The position numbers and the translations under genes were made by a program. DNA of 64,000 nucleotides from Neogale vison (taxonomy: Eukaryota; Chordata; Mammalia; Carnivora; Mustelidae), in assembly GCF_020171115.1 (NCBI RefSeq), contig NC_058091.1, positions 71,122,501 through 71,186,500 of the forward strand, written 5' to 3'. Below, piece by piece: positions 11,590 through 22,839 of this stretch (position 1 is the stretch's first letter; the number at the start of each line of letters is the position of its first letter). The notes under the pieces were generated by a model that did not search any database, had not been told where the DNA came from, and was given only the letters and a program-made list of their open reading frames with translations.

Positions 11590-12370
11590 ACAGAGTAACA
11601 ATCTGCTGGGATCCTACTATGTGAAACATATAATGGGACAAAGATGGACCCAATTCCTGCCCTTAAATTTATAATCTAGTGAAGAGACTCATCTATATGA
11701 CAGATAGAATGTAGGACAAGATCGAATGAGCGATAAATGAAAAGCACAGCAGCCATGGGAAAGTGCCTTCTACCCTTCCAGACACAGAGAGCATAGTTGA
11801 CTAAGGCCACAGCTCCTATGCCCTGACAGTCACACATCTCTTTTGTTGAAGCCCCATATCCTACAGGCTTCTCCTAGGCAACCACTCATGGTGTCAATGA
11901 TATTGAAGCAGCTCACTTCTGGGAGAAGCTGGATCCCTCCAAGGGAAGACTTTGGCTTGAGGATTCATCAACAGCCTCGCTGAACTTTCCACAGAACTAC
12001 ACCACATCCAGCTTCCTCCCTTCCTTCTCTCTCCACTCAGGGTCAGACTTGATTGTAGTCTGATGGCTCCCCGTCTTGTCCAGCTCTCTTTCTATTTTGT
12101 TTTTTCAGATATTTTCCTTAAAAAGTTGTTGCACATTTAATCTCATCTTGGCTCGGCTTCTTGAGGGACCCACAGTTACACACAGAAGTACACGTGACAT
12201 GTATGAAAATATAGAAGGTTGAAATATTAATTCTGAAAATCCACTTCAGATAAAGCATCTTTTAATCTGGACCTTGAAGGAAGAGTTGGTTACTGGTAGG
12301 AGAAAATGGAGGACGAAGACAGGCTGTGCTATGGGACAGCAAATGACATGGTTAGAGCTAGTAGCTTAAA
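11590..12370 (+). mobile_element. Ancient L2-like segments with an unassigned central part
   Basis: At 11600-11760 (CCTACTATGTGAAACAT, then AATTCCTGCCCTTAAA) and 12255-12300 (CTGGACCTTGAAGGAAG) the text resembles L2 3' ends. The part at 11860-12185, ending in a GGCTCGGCTTCTTGAGGGAC block, looks like the end of an old LTR but was not assigned. Confidence 0.35.
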
Positions 12371-12690
12371 TGTAAAATGCCTAGCCAAAAATAATGGGAA
12401 ACAAATGTACAGATGTGAATGGGACCAGGAGAACATTCTCCAAATGCTATGCTAAGAAATTTAGTTATTTCTTAATCATTTTAGGATTTTGAATAAGAAA
12501 TTAAAAAAAAAAAGTTTATCTCAGGCAGGAGGCTTTTGACTATTTAAAGTGCCTTTCAACAGATTTTATTGGCTCACATTCCAAGAGGTGAGGTAAGGAA
12601 GACATTTGTGTAGGTGGATCAGTTTAATGATATTCATCAAGGACCTGGGTTTTTCATCTTTGCCTTTTGCTTTGTAGAGCATTTGTTCTT

Positions 12691-12882
12691 TTTTTTTTTT
12701 TTAAGATTTTATTTATGTATTTGACAGAGATCACAAGTAGGCAGAGAGGCAGACAGAGAGAGAGGGGGAAGCAGGCTCCCCGCCGAGCAGAGAGCCCGAT
12801 GGGGGGCTCGATCCCAGGACCCCCGAGATCATGACCTGAGCTGAAGACAGAGGCTCAACCCATTGAGCCACCCAGGCGCCCC
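12691..12882 (-). mobile_element. SINEC
   Basis: T-run, AAGATTTTATTTATGTATTT and a GA-rich middle lead to the head CCACCCAGGCGCCCC. Flanking AGCATTTGTTCTT (12678-12690) and AGCATTGGTTCTT (12884-12896) differ at one base. Confidence 0.95.
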
Positions 12883-12896
12883 CAGCATTGGTTCTT

Positions 12897-13310
12897 TACA
12901 AGTACCATCTTTTCAAGGTAGAAGAATGGTTCCCAGTAACATTAAGGGCTGCATGCTTACCTGTTTGAAAATGAGACATTAGTGTTTTTCATAATTCTCA
13001 CTTATGAGAAAATAAAAACACTTCTGACATCTGTTGCAAACTTTCTTAGCATCTTTATGGCTTAAAATTGGGTCACATACCCATCTCTTAACCAATGAAT
13101 GGTGAAGGTGTGGGAAATTAGACCAGTTAGACCAGTCAAGGTATTACTGGGCAAATGGACTATTTAATGAATGAATAAATAATCATAATTGGAGATCTAC
13201 TAGGAGAAACCTGGGAGGACTTACAAAGACACCTAACAAAATTCACTGTAATGATAAAGGAATTTTAGCAAGAGAATTTAGGGGAAGTATGGAAAAAGAA
13301 TTGAAGAGTA
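12897..13310. other. Single-copy-like DNA
   Basis: No recognisable gene or repeat. Confidence 0.35.
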
Positions 13311-13341
13311 AGGGACTAAAACAGAGGGAGTGGTTGGGTAG

Positions 13342-13656
13342 GGGTTTTTTTTTTTTAATAATTTTTTATTTTTTATAAACATATATTTTTATCCCCAGGG
13401 GTACAGGTCTGTGAATTGCCAGGTTTACACACTTCACAGCACTCACCAAAGCACATACCCTCCCCAATGTCCATAACCCCACCCCCCTTCTCCCAACCCC
13501 CCTCCCCCCCAGCAACCCTCAGTTTGTTTTGTGAGATTAAGAGTCACTTATGGTTTGTCTCCCTCCCAATCCCATCTTGTTTCATTTATTCTTCTCCTAC
13601 CCACTTAAGCCCCCATGTTGCATCACCACTTCCTCATATCAGGGAGATCATATGAT
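13342..13656 (-). mobile_element. Young 5'-truncated L1 with 31-bp direct repeats
   Basis: A poly-T start, the text TATCCCCAGGGGTACAGGTC and the following pyrimidine-rich 3' UTR, ending at CAGGGAGATCATATGA, are those of the recent carnivore L1 tail read backwards. Only about 315 bp are present. Direct repeats of 31 bp flank it (13311-13341 and 13657-13687) with two adjacent mismatches. The CC-rich tract at 13480-13515 belongs to the L1 3' UTR. Confidence 0.93.
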
Positions 13657-13689
13657 AGGGACTAAAACAGAGGGGCTGGTTGGGTAGTT

Positions 13690-14170
13690 TTTGAGAACAA
13701 GATTCACTGCAAAATGATGAATAGCAAAAAGAAAAAAAAATGTAGGGCATTAATGAGAAAGACGGTATAAGGAGTCTTTGCTATGAAATAAAATGTGTGT
13801 ATCCATAGGACCCATGGTAAGGATAGATATGCCTCCATCTCTATTACTATTTGGGGTAGAGAAGCAGGAATTAAAGACCAAACTACTCTACCCTAGTTAT
13901 CTATATTTATCAGGTCTGCACAAATAGGCCTACATCTGCTTTTCCAGCTATGAAGTCTTTGGCTTGATTGAAAAAATTATTTTTTTTCCTTCTGGAATCA
14001 CTTTTAGGAAATATCCCTAAATTAACTCCGCCAATTTTGTAATTGATCAGTACAATTAGAAGGACTCCCTAGGGTACCTCAACTAATCTGAAAACATGTA
14101 AAAACAAGTAATTGTGCAAATGTAGACAACTGTATAGATGCCAATAGCCAGCATTGTTTCAGTCCTTAAA
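13690..14170. other. Single-copy-like DNA
   Basis: No coding or repeat signal is recognised. Confidence 0.35.
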
Positions 14171-14184
14171 GAATTCACCGCTGG

Positions 14185-14364
14185 GGGCTCCTGGGTGGCT
14201 CAGGGGGTTAAGCCTCTGCCTTCGGCTCAGGTCATGATCTCAGAATCCTGGGATCGACTCCTTCATCAGGCTCTCTGCTTAGTGGGGAGCCTGCTTCCTC
14301 CTCTCTCTCTGCCTGCTTGTGATCTCTCTCTGTCAAATAAATAAATAAAATCTTTAAAAAAAAA
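14185..14364 (+). mobile_element. SINEC
   Basis: The head GGGCTCCTGGGTGGCTCAGG is followed by a pyrimidine block and AAATAAATAAATAAAATC plus an A tail. AATTCACCGCTGG (14172-14184) and AATTCACCACTGG (14365-14377) flank it, one mismatch. Confidence 0.95.
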
Positions 14365-14379
14365 AATTCACCACTGGTG

Positions 14380-15655
14380 GTAGGTGAGGCATGATTTAGC
14401 TGAGGACAATCCAGGAAGCCTGGTTATAAAAGTTTGCACTGGAGAGACATAGGAGAGGGGAGCTAGGAAATGTTCTGGACTCAAGAAGCACTCAGGAGAC
14501 AAGGACTCTTAACTTAAGAAAAGGTGGTCGAAGGATAGAGGAAGGGGGAGTAACGAGAGAGGGAATTTTCCTGCCTAAGGGATTGTATGAATGGGCCGAG
14601 GTAATACCTGGTAAGGATTCCAGAAATACCTGACTCTCAGCTAACCCATGTATTCTGTATGGATTTTCACAGGCCTAGCTTTGAGCCATGAGTGCCTCTT
14701 GGAATCATCCTCCACAGACTTGGCAGGAATGACTGGCTTAAAGTTTTTCAAAATGAAATAATTCTGTTATCTGCAAAACCATGGAGAGTCAATGTCCCTG
14801 GTTTCAACAGTAGCAGAGAGAACATGCTTTGGGTTTGGCTCAGCTGCCTAAGAGTTATCTTAGAGGGCTGGAAAGAGAAGAAAAGAAGACACACACACAA
14901 AACAACAACACGAAAATGAAAATCATTTTTAAAACTAATTTGCTTATGTGTTGGACACTTACACAAACATTGTGTATTCCTATTTTCAAATACTTGCTCT
15001 GCCCAAAACACGAAGCTGAGAAGGTTAAGAGTTCATATCAAATTCAAGGACATCAGCCTGCCTATGCCATTTACAGATTAACCCATAACTCATCTTCTAG
15101 CAAGCATTTATGGAGTACTTGTCATTTACCAAACACCGATAAAGGATTTGTGTTTACAGTCGTGAATAAGCAACACTCCCTGGTATCTGAAGCTTGCCAT
15201 CTGAAAGGTTTAAACTTCAAAATGTAAGTTATTATGATATAAATTAACATTTAAATCTCAAAAATTGTACACCTTATAAAATGTTTTTCTTAAGAAGGTC
15301 CTTGTCTTTAGGCAGATTTTATTGTGTACATGTCAACTGATTTATGACACATTGCTTACTCAGACTTTCAAATGCAGGCAACTTCATTCCAAACCTTTGA
15401 GTGACAATGATTTTCTAGGTTTAAAATCCTTTCACTGCCTACACTACATACTTGACCCCAGAGACAGCTTAACTGTGCAGAAAGACTAAACAGTACTGAT
15501 AGCTTCCAAACATCTTTATCAATCTAATCGATAATATTTGCTAATTGCAATGCAATATATCTCTTTTTTGGGGGGTGGTGGGAGCAGGTCATCTCCACGT
15601 TGACGAAATCACCTCCACTCAATCTCACCCCTGCACACTTCTGCATTCTCCCCTT
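14380..15655. other. Upstream flank of the CpG island
   Basis: No SINE or L1 is recognised over nearly 1.3 kb. The short frames on both strands at 14690-15230 overlap one another and carry no domain. Being repeat-poor next to a CpG island, the stretch could hold distal promoter elements, but I see no specific motif that I would defend. Confidence 0.35.
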
Positions 15656-15716
15656 CTCAAATCAGGAAGAGAAGTCACCGGTTGACAGGCCCTCGCCGCG
15701 CCTGGGCCAGCCGAGC

Positions 15717-15743
15717 ATGCTCAGTAGCCGGGCGGCTTCCTGA
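15717..15743 (+). other. Possible upstream ORF 1 (8 codons)
   Basis: ATG at 15717 opens an 8-codon frame ending with TGA at 15741. It matters only if transcription begins upstream of it, which the sequence does not show. Confidence 0.25.
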
Positions 15744-15841
15744 GCTCCCCGCCTGCTCCGGCTTGTCCTGGGCTCCGGGAAGTGCCGGGGCTGTGCCGCA
15801 GCTGGTCCTCGTTCCTGGAAAGCTGCTCTCTGCCCAGTAAC

Positions 15842-15853
15842 ATGCGGCTTTAG
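15842..15853 (+). other. Possible upstream ORF 2 (3 codons)
   Basis: ATG CGG CTT TAG is a minimal upstream ORF within the putative 5' leader. Its use depends on the unknown start site. Confidence 0.25.
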
Positions 15854-15974
15854 GATCGTCAGCTGCGACCGCGCAGCCCTGGGCCCTCCCGGGCTGCACT
15901 CCGCCTGCTCCGCGCGGGGCTCCTCTCAGCACCCCGGCGTGCACGCTGCAGCCGGTGCTTCCAGCAGCTGCTGG

Positions 15975-16007
15975 ATGATGGAGCAGAAACGACGGGCTTG
16001 TGATTAA
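15975..16007 (+). other. Possible upstream ORF 3 (10 codons)
   Basis: Two consecutive ATGs (15975 and 15978) open a frame MMEQKRRACD that ends at TAA 16005-16007. It is not in frame with the ATG at 16166 and ends 158 bases before it, a spacing that would allow reinitiation. Confidence 0.35.
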
Positions 16008-16165
16008 CCGTGAAGGGCGAGCGAGAGCCGCTTGTCTTCGGAGCCAGAGAGGGGAGGTGTGTCCCGGGAGAAAGGACCCTGGCAAGATTCTGGCAGCGGC
16101 TCCAAGCCTCGCGTCCTTCTTCACTTCTTGTCACTCTGGCATTGCCGGCTCTTGACTTGGGAAAG

Positions 16166-16209
16166 ATGGTTACAGTAGTCACCAAGCTGGTGTACTGCTT
16201 TCACTTCAG
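16166..16209 (+). CDS. Putative first coding exon, product unknown
   Basis: An ATG at 16166 has a strong initiation context (A at -3, G at +4). It begins MVTVVTKLVYCFHF plus two bases of the next codon and runs directly into the consensus donor CAG|GTAAGG at 16209/16210, giving a phase-2 exon end. An in-frame TGA at 16001-16003 lies upstream, so the frame is open from 16004. The non-ATG part between 16004 and 16165 could add residues only from a non-AUG start. I do not recognise the N-terminus. It is hydrophobic but short, so a signal anchor cannot be judged. The exon could also be non-coding, or an alternative first exon. No second exon was found on the right. Confidence 0.45.
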
Positions 16210-17394
16210 GTAAGGGGGGGTTCCTTTGCATGCTTTTCTCTTTTCAGTGCTTTTGCTAGCTCTGAAATCCGCAGCTGGGGAGGGTTTTGTAACTGTTAGC
16301 CTTGCTCTCACATTGCAGGTTTGCTTTTAACGAAAACTGAGAAAAAGGACTTTTTGTGTGATTTTAAAAATCCTTACAGGATGAAGTTGAAATAAACGTC
16401 AGTGTTCTTTATTACCTCTTGTTATTTTTATCCCTGTCCCCCACTTGCTTGGTAAAATTTGGGTCTCTGTTTACAAAATGATGTTAAAAGTACAAAAAAA
16501 AAAAAAAATCTGGCATATTCCAGGCAGATACATATAGGCAAGTGGATGTTGTAATTGGCAGCCTTTTTAAAATGAAAATGTAAGTGAAATTTCTAAATTT
16601 CACTTATAGCCGAGGGAGAGTCATATTAAGATTCAACATCAACCTTGCTCAGCATTGAACTTCAGCGGACTGGAAAGGAAACATTCATACTACAGGTATC
16701 AGGTTATTTGTAAAAACAAAATATTCAGCGTTTTACTCCTGAGAGATGATTAGGAGTCCACAAGTTTAAAGAAAAAAAAAAATTAGCACCCTTCATGTCC
16801 TTGGGTGTTGAATAGGATAGCTTCTCCACAGAGGCATCAGCTAAAGAGTAAAAAACATGTAAATCAACTTCGTGGTTGCAAATGATATTTTTGGTGAAAG
16901 CTGGAGTCAACATCTTTAGATGGATCTTCATGTAAAAGAAGAAAGTTTTCACAACATAAAGAGAGCATTCAAATAAATGTAAGCCCTGCACTACCAAAGA
17001 AACTGTCCAAAATGTCATGGAATAGTGGCTACAGTTTCATTACTGTTAATTAAACTGGAGGTTTTGAGAGAAAGGGTCTCTTTTCTCAATTAACCCCAAC
17101 CTACTAAGCAAGAGGAGGTCCACAAGTATTCCATAACATAGAGTGATGGAAATCAAATGGGGTAGAAAAATGTTTTCTTTCTAATCAGCTGTTAAATTTA
17201 CTTCTTCAATTTAGAGATAAATTTATTAATAACTCACTTAAAAACAGTATGCTGTTTCTCTATGACAGCAAAGGACCCAAACATAGAGGAAGGAAAAAGA
17301 TAAGGAAATAATGGAAATATTTGGAAAAAAGTTAGAATTTCTGGACAGATTATTGCTTTTAAGGCCTTCTTTAGTAGGGGGTGATGTTTAGTCA
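16210..17394. other. Putative intron 1, proximal part
   Basis: GC content falls abruptly after the donor. A run of 17 or so A lies near 16494. I recognise no interspersed repeat, which is typical of the first kilobase after an active promoter. Confidence 0.35.
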
Positions 17395-17585
17395 GTAATT
17401 TTTAATTAAGGTTTTACGTTCAAGTATGATTAAAATACAGTGGTATATTAGTTTCAGGTGTACAGTATAGTGATTCAACACTTCTACAAAGGGCTCAGTG
17501 CTTATCACGATGAGTGCCTTAATTTCCTGCATCTATTTCATCCTCCCCTAAAGCCACCTTCCGTTTTAACAACAGGTGTGTGTGA
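17395..17585 (-). mobile_element. L1 3' UTR fragment, antisense
   Basis: The phrase ATTAGTTTCAGGTGTACAGT with the following AGTGATTCAACACTTCTACA is the standard old L1 tail read backwards. It has no visible target duplication. Confidence 0.75.
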
Positions 17586-17589
17586 TGCA

Positions 17590-19680
17590 TTCCCTCGTGG
17601 GCCCATTTAACTCTGAACAAGTGAACAACCTCTAGTACGAAAGTGTGAGGGAGCTAGGCCACCCAGACCTACACATTCCTATTTCGAGTTTATTGTGTAG
17701 GGACTGGAACCAACTGCCTTGAGTTAACAGGCTTTGTTCTACAGAAGAACTCTACAGAGTTCTATAAAGTCCCATTACGAGCCTGGGAACTGGGAGAAAT
17801 CCATCTCTTCCTCCCTTTTCTGGTGTAAACTTCACGGCTCTATACAGTCCTGACACCCCGAAGTTCTGAACTCACAGCTGACCTGTGGGAAGACAAAAGC
17901 TGCCCAGGGACTCTGAGGGTAAAAGTCTGGCCTCTCATGTTTGTAGATTCACACTAGCTGAGCACCAGTCCCGGTGTCCCTCCGTGGAGTTGACGTAAGA
18001 AGCGCCCTTTTCAGAAGCTCCAAAAGACCCGGGATTTTATTGAGAGAAACTATCATCGGAGGCCCGCCTCTTCTCGTTCTTGGTGTCTTTCTGTGGGATG
18101 GTTTCTGAGAGGTGTTTTTGTCCCCTACCTAATTAGCAGTGATCATTCTGGTTCTAGCTAGACAGAAAGTTCAGGACTCCTGTCAGCCATCGCCTGGTAC
18201 AGTGTCTTAATGATCAGTTGGAAGAAGAAAACAGGAAAACAGGAAACAAAGTTACTCTACATTTGGATATTAGGTAGGCCATTCGGTTTCTTCTCCTCCT
18301 CTCTCCCCTGTGGATCCCAGTGCCAGTCATTGTGTTCCCCTTTAGAAGAGTTGAGAATGGTGGTAGGCCATCCCGCCCTTTTATTATCTGTTACTAACCT
18401 GTCCCTGTCTCACTACCCAGTGCTAATGGCTCTTCCATATCAGATAGGAAACAGGTGGGCAGTCACAAACTCCCTCAGTCTGTGAAGGAAGCACTTGAAA
18501 TGTAATGAATTTCATTTTTCCTCTTAACAATCGAATAGTGGTAGTACTTCTGCCCTAGTAGGTATGTGTTCCAGTCTTTTCCTTCATTAAATAAGAACTT
18601 CTATCTGCTTCTCCGTTTCTACCCCTGTTTTGGAGACAGGCTCAAGTAGTGTTTAGGATTCGAACCCACTTCAGCTGCAACATGTTGATTCTCAAAACCT
18701 CGATCAGGATAAATCTCACATGTTTTCGATAGAGGAGCCACATAGAAATGTTTTCATTTTAATAATTTTATGGAACTTTCTCAGCTATCCCTCCTGTCAG
18801 ATTTTCTGTGGCAGTTTAAAAAGAGCTCGTCAACTATCTTTGAGGGCCATGAAAGGGGTCAGTCACTGATTGCTTTTGATTTGATAAACGTGTTTTCCAT
18901 TATTTAGGACAATGTTTAGCTTGGGTTTCAGCAACTTAAGGAGAAGATAACTAACCATACAGAACTAGAATTTCTCAATATTAACTGGAATCCAGACAAG
19001 AAGCGAGACATCAAACTAGTTCTAGACTTCATATATTTATGTACCAAATCCCAGGGATTCTGGGCCTTTTTCAAGAGCATAGTTAGCTTCTAGGCCTGCC
19101 AGCAACTTTCAGATTGTCACTGCCAGGAACTTAATTTGGGAATACAAAGACATCCTAAGGTGTGAGGATAGGTCTGGTTTTGTTTCTCTGTGACATTGTG
19201 TTCTGCTGAGTAGCTCAGCAATGGGAAGATAAGAGTACAAATCTAGTTTTTATCTGAATATCTGCATTTTTGGGAATATACAGGTATCTACATTCCACTC
19301 CCTCCTTTATCTTGAAGTTTCTTGCGCTATTGTGTTTGAATGTCTTGGTTAGAGCACATGTTAAAAAAAAAAAAAAATTGTAAGCCATTGCAGAGTTAAC
19401 CTGGCGAATCTCTTAGTTCAGTTCCAAGTAGCCCCTGGGAAAAGCATAGGAAAGAAGAATGATAACCTTCTTTTTCTGCTTCTACTTCCGTATATCACAC
19501 AGTCTAGCAATGGTGATGTCATGGTGTGCTGAGAAAGAAAATGTGTCATCTTAATCAGTTCCTCAAATACAGCATAAAATAAACTTGAAGGCAGTGTGCA
19601 GATAAAATTTTGCCAGCTGATAACCCCTACCCCCTTACCAAAGTTCATTGTGCATCTATAGGACAAGCTCTGTGGAGATA
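17590..19680. other. Two kilobases without a recent repeat
   Basis: No SINE or L1 is recognised. The open frame at 18210-18485 (+) has no known domain and no supporting splice sites. The T-rich, A-rich and pyrimidine segments are ordinary intronic texture. Confidence 0.4.
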
Positions 19681-19689
19681 TTCAGGACA

Positions 19690-19960
19690 GATGTTTGAAC
19701 AAGATGAATAAGGTTCCAGTTCTCAAGGGGTTTATAAAGGGAGAGGATGGTGGTTCAAATGGGGAGGGAGACCATAAATAAAATAATACCAGGTCCTTGT
19801 AAGTGCTGTGAAGAGCAGAACAAGAAATAGTATGGAATGTGTCTCCCGGAAGGGCACTCAGGGAAGCCCTCTCTGAAGAGACAGCCTTTGATTTGGGACG
19901 AGTATGGAGGTGAAGTCTGAGGATCTGTTCCTGGTTGCTTGGTTTGTTCTAGAGACAGAT
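19690..19960 (+). mobile_element. L2-like 3' fragment
   Basis: GGTTCCAGTTCTCAAGGGG, then GACCATAAATAAAATAAT, AAGTGCTGTGAAGAGCAGAA and GGGAAGCCCTCTCTGAAGAG follow the order of an L2 3' end. The element is ancient and gapped. Confidence 0.6.
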
Positions 19961-20120
19961 GTAAAACAGTATGGCTGGGAGGAGAAAGGCATTGGGGAGG
20001 GAGAGGGTTAGGGAAAGGTGTGGTGGTGGACAGGGGTAGGAGTGGATAGGAATTAGGGACAGGTGTGGGGGGAGGAGTAAATTAGGAGATAAAATCAGAG
20101 GGAGGGATAGGCCAGGGCCA
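19950..20120 (+). repeat. Purine-rich tract with a G-quadruplex motif
   Basis: The tract is dominated by GGGA and GGTG words. At 19994-20013 four G-runs (4, 3, 3, 3) are separated by loops of 1, 3 and 3 bases, a canonical intramolecular G-quadruplex pattern on the + strand. Confidence 0.65.
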
Positions 20121-20129
20121 GGTGCATGG

Positions 20130-20795
20130 GTCTTGCAGAGGATGAATTCTCTGTGCAGCGAACCTACTGGAGGACTCTACATTTTAAAGGAGCACGATGG
20201 CTGCTAAATGGAGAAGTCACCGTAGGGCCAGAGAGAAAGCTGGAATTTATGTCACAGACAGGAGGTGTCATAAGTAGCTTGAACTAAGGAGGCAAGGAGG
20301 AAGAAGCCGGCATGAATGACTTTCTTTCCTCTGCAAATTACATTTTATTTCTGATTACAGAAGTGATGTATTTTTGCCATAGAAAAACCTAAAAAATACA
20401 CAGAAATGTTCCCAAAAGTATGAAATCATAATCCTACCACCGAAGTTTAATCCCTATAATATATTTGGTAGGTGTCCTATAGCAAACTTGGGAAATACAG
20501 GGACCTGCTTTCAAAAGAAATGAAATATTCCACAATCTTACCACTCAATTTGACATGGAATATTTTTGTTATCTATTGCCTGAATCCTTTTCGAAGCCAG
20601 TATATTATTTTTAGGAAACTAGTTTATTCTGGGTATTCTGATAAAACAGCTGTAGGTTTAAATAAACTAGAAAATGTCTAAGTCTGAATGAAACAATCAG
20701 TTTCTGTGCCATAGAGTCAGTCCCTTCTTTTTTCATTAAATATTTCACTGTACCCCAGATCCTGGGGCTCTATGATCTGCAGTGAATGCTGTCTT
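20130..20795. other. Mostly unrecognised DNA
   Basis: The part at 20330-20470 (GATTACAGAAGTGATGTA and following) has the feel of a very old interspersed repeat, but I cannot name it. No gene is seen. Confidence 0.3.
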
Positions 20796-20810
20796 AATAA
20801 ACCATCCCCT

Positions 20811-21036
20811 GCCAGGGTGCCAGGGTGGCTCGGTTGTTTAGGTGTCCCACTCTCGGTTTCATCTCAAATGGTGATCTCAGGGTCATGAGATCAAGCCCAG
20901 TGATGGGCTCCAAGCTCAGGGGAGAGTCTGTAGGAGAATCAATCTCTCTCTCTCTCTCCCCACCCCACTCACTCCCTACCTCCCCTTCTCCTCTCTCTTT
21001 TTGGCCCTCCCCCTTGTTCAATAAATAATCTTAAAA
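20811..21036 (+). mobile_element. SINEC, older subtype, 15-bp target duplication
   Basis: The head AGGGTGGCTCGGTTGTTTAG and an expanded CT tract end in AATAAATAATCTTAAAAA. AATAAACCATCCCCT is found at 20796-20810 and 21037-21051. The body diverges from the young consensus although the duplication is still exact. Confidence 0.93.
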
Positions 21037-21051
21037 AATAAACCATCCCCT

Positions 21052-22335
21052 CCCTTGTCTCAAATCAATTCCTTGACACCCCTTGGGATTAGGAAAGCTG
21101 AATTTGACCCTTTGAACTTAGATGTAAATTGTGTTGTTTACTCTCCCTGCTTTTGAGGAGATGGTACTAGAACTTTCTAGCTGTTTCTGGACTATTTTTC
21201 ACTAACATTAGTCCAGTGATTTTGGGAGGGAGGCGTGGCCTGTCGTGGCCTGGGCCAAGAGTAATCTTACAGCTGAGAGGACCAGACGTTTATTTTTCTA
21301 GGTATGTGTTGATAGGCCTTCACTTCCCCGAGGTACTTATTGGTAGGGGGGCAATCTGGCATTCCTCTTCTGTGGCTCCCTAAAAATGTGACCATTTGAC
21401 CCCTACTCTGGTTTTGACATGCATTACCTTTTACAGGTGCATCACATATTGGTTACTGTTAAAAATATTAGTAGTTTGCATTGTGTTTTCAAGTTTTCAG
21501 AGTGGTTTCATGTAAGTTACACTGTTAAACAAACATTTGAGACTATACTTTATCTTTCCCCAAATGTCTGAAGTTCAACAAATCCACAAAAGAATAGGGT
21601 CTTATTCCAAGCTTGCTTGCTTCTCCTGCTCTGTCTCCTGACTCAGGTAAGGATCTTACCTGTTCTAAAGTCTCCCAAGTGAGACAGGGGAGAAATCTTC
21701 CTTTGCTCTTTCTTCCCCATCTAATAGGAAAGAATAGCTATGCAAAATCAGAAAAGCCTCTCAATTTTTTTTTCTTCTACCCATTCCACTGGTCACTGTT
21801 TTGTGGTCAGCTTCTTTCACTGTGTCCATTAAGCATGCTCCAGCAATAACCCCTGATTCGGGCCTCTGTGCTACAGTGAGAGTGATTTATTGGGACTTTC
21901 TACTTTCAAGTATTTGATCATAACAGTTTCCAGATTATATGGTACAATGCCGTATGTTTGGATAATCTCGGAATTTCTCAGACATAAGGTACATCATCTA
22001 AATTTTCCTTCATCATCTTTTTCTTTTTTTTTTTTAATCTCCTTTTCCTCACTGGTTTACCCTGTGGGCCAGCTATATTGATTTTCTCTTCATTTCCTCA
22101 GTGTTTAGTCTTCAGCTTTTTGCCTCTGCACTTGCCGTTTCCTCTACCTGGAATATGTTTCTCCTTGTTCTTCAAGTGGCATAATCCTGTTCCTTCCCAG
22201 AGGCCTGGACCTGCTACTGTCTGTTTCATAGCTCCTTCAGGGATTGTCAGTCATCCCTTATATCTTCCCAGAGCAATCTGATCCATTTTAAAGCATTTTT
22301 TAGTGGCCACTCAATAAACGGCAATTTATTCATTT
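21052..22335. other. Single-copy-like DNA
   Basis: No recent repeat is seen. Overlapping short frames at 21613-22281 lie in pyrimidine-rich text and show no domain. Confidence 0.35.
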
Positions 22336-22475
22336 CCTGTTATAATACAGTATTTATTGTGTGCCTTCCATGTTCCCGATGCATTAGTTCTTGGAGACCC
22401 AAGGATGAATAAAGTATGGACTTGCCCTCTATGAATGTACAGCCTAATGGCAAGATACCTACAAAGAGAGAGGCC
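22336..22475 (+). mobile_element. L2-like 3' fragment
   Basis: TTTATTGTGTGCCTTCCATG followed by GATGAATAAAGTATGG and CTTGCCCTCTATGAA has the order of an L2 tail. Confidence 0.6.
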
Positions 22476-22839
22476 ATGATGGGAGAAAAGGGGGATGCTG
22501 GTTGGGGTCATTATTACAGTTATTACACAGTTTGGGGGGGTCTTTGGACCAGGCTTCTTTCTTCAGCCTTGTGCGCTCATTATGCAATTAGTACATTGAG
22601 CCCTGAAACCATGAGCTGAGGTCCATGGATTAATGGGTCAGGTTGTGACTTAATGGAATCAAACCGTCATGATTAGAACGACACTATCATATCAGATGTC
22701 TCACTGGCGTTATTTTTACATTCTACTATCCCTCTACTGATATTCCGATCAGATCTCTTTTTCACTCTATGGTAGAGAATATTGCTTTTTAATGGACTTC
22801 TTAAAAAATCTTTGGCACTTCTAAATACAAAATAAAGTC

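Larger units (their letters stand above)
15660..16215 (+). promoter_or_regulatory. CpG island, putative promoter
   Basis: CpG dinucleotides are frequent from about 15675 to 16150 (for example CCTCGCCGCGCC, CTCCGCGCGGGG, GACGACGG-like runs) in a window otherwise depleted of CpG. No TATA box is visible, as expected for a CpG-type promoter. A symmetrical GAGCATGCTC at 15714-15723 lies near the left edge. The island ends at the splice donor of the putative exon. Long minus-strand frames here (15675-16124, 15859-16185) result from high GC and not from coding. Confidence 0.75.

Noticed and set aside
15675..16185. 149- and 108-codon minus-strand frames in the CpG island
   Set aside because: GC-rich DNA has few stop codons. 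The two frames overlap each other and the + strand exon, and their Ala/Arg/Gly/Pro composition is that of a translated CpG island.
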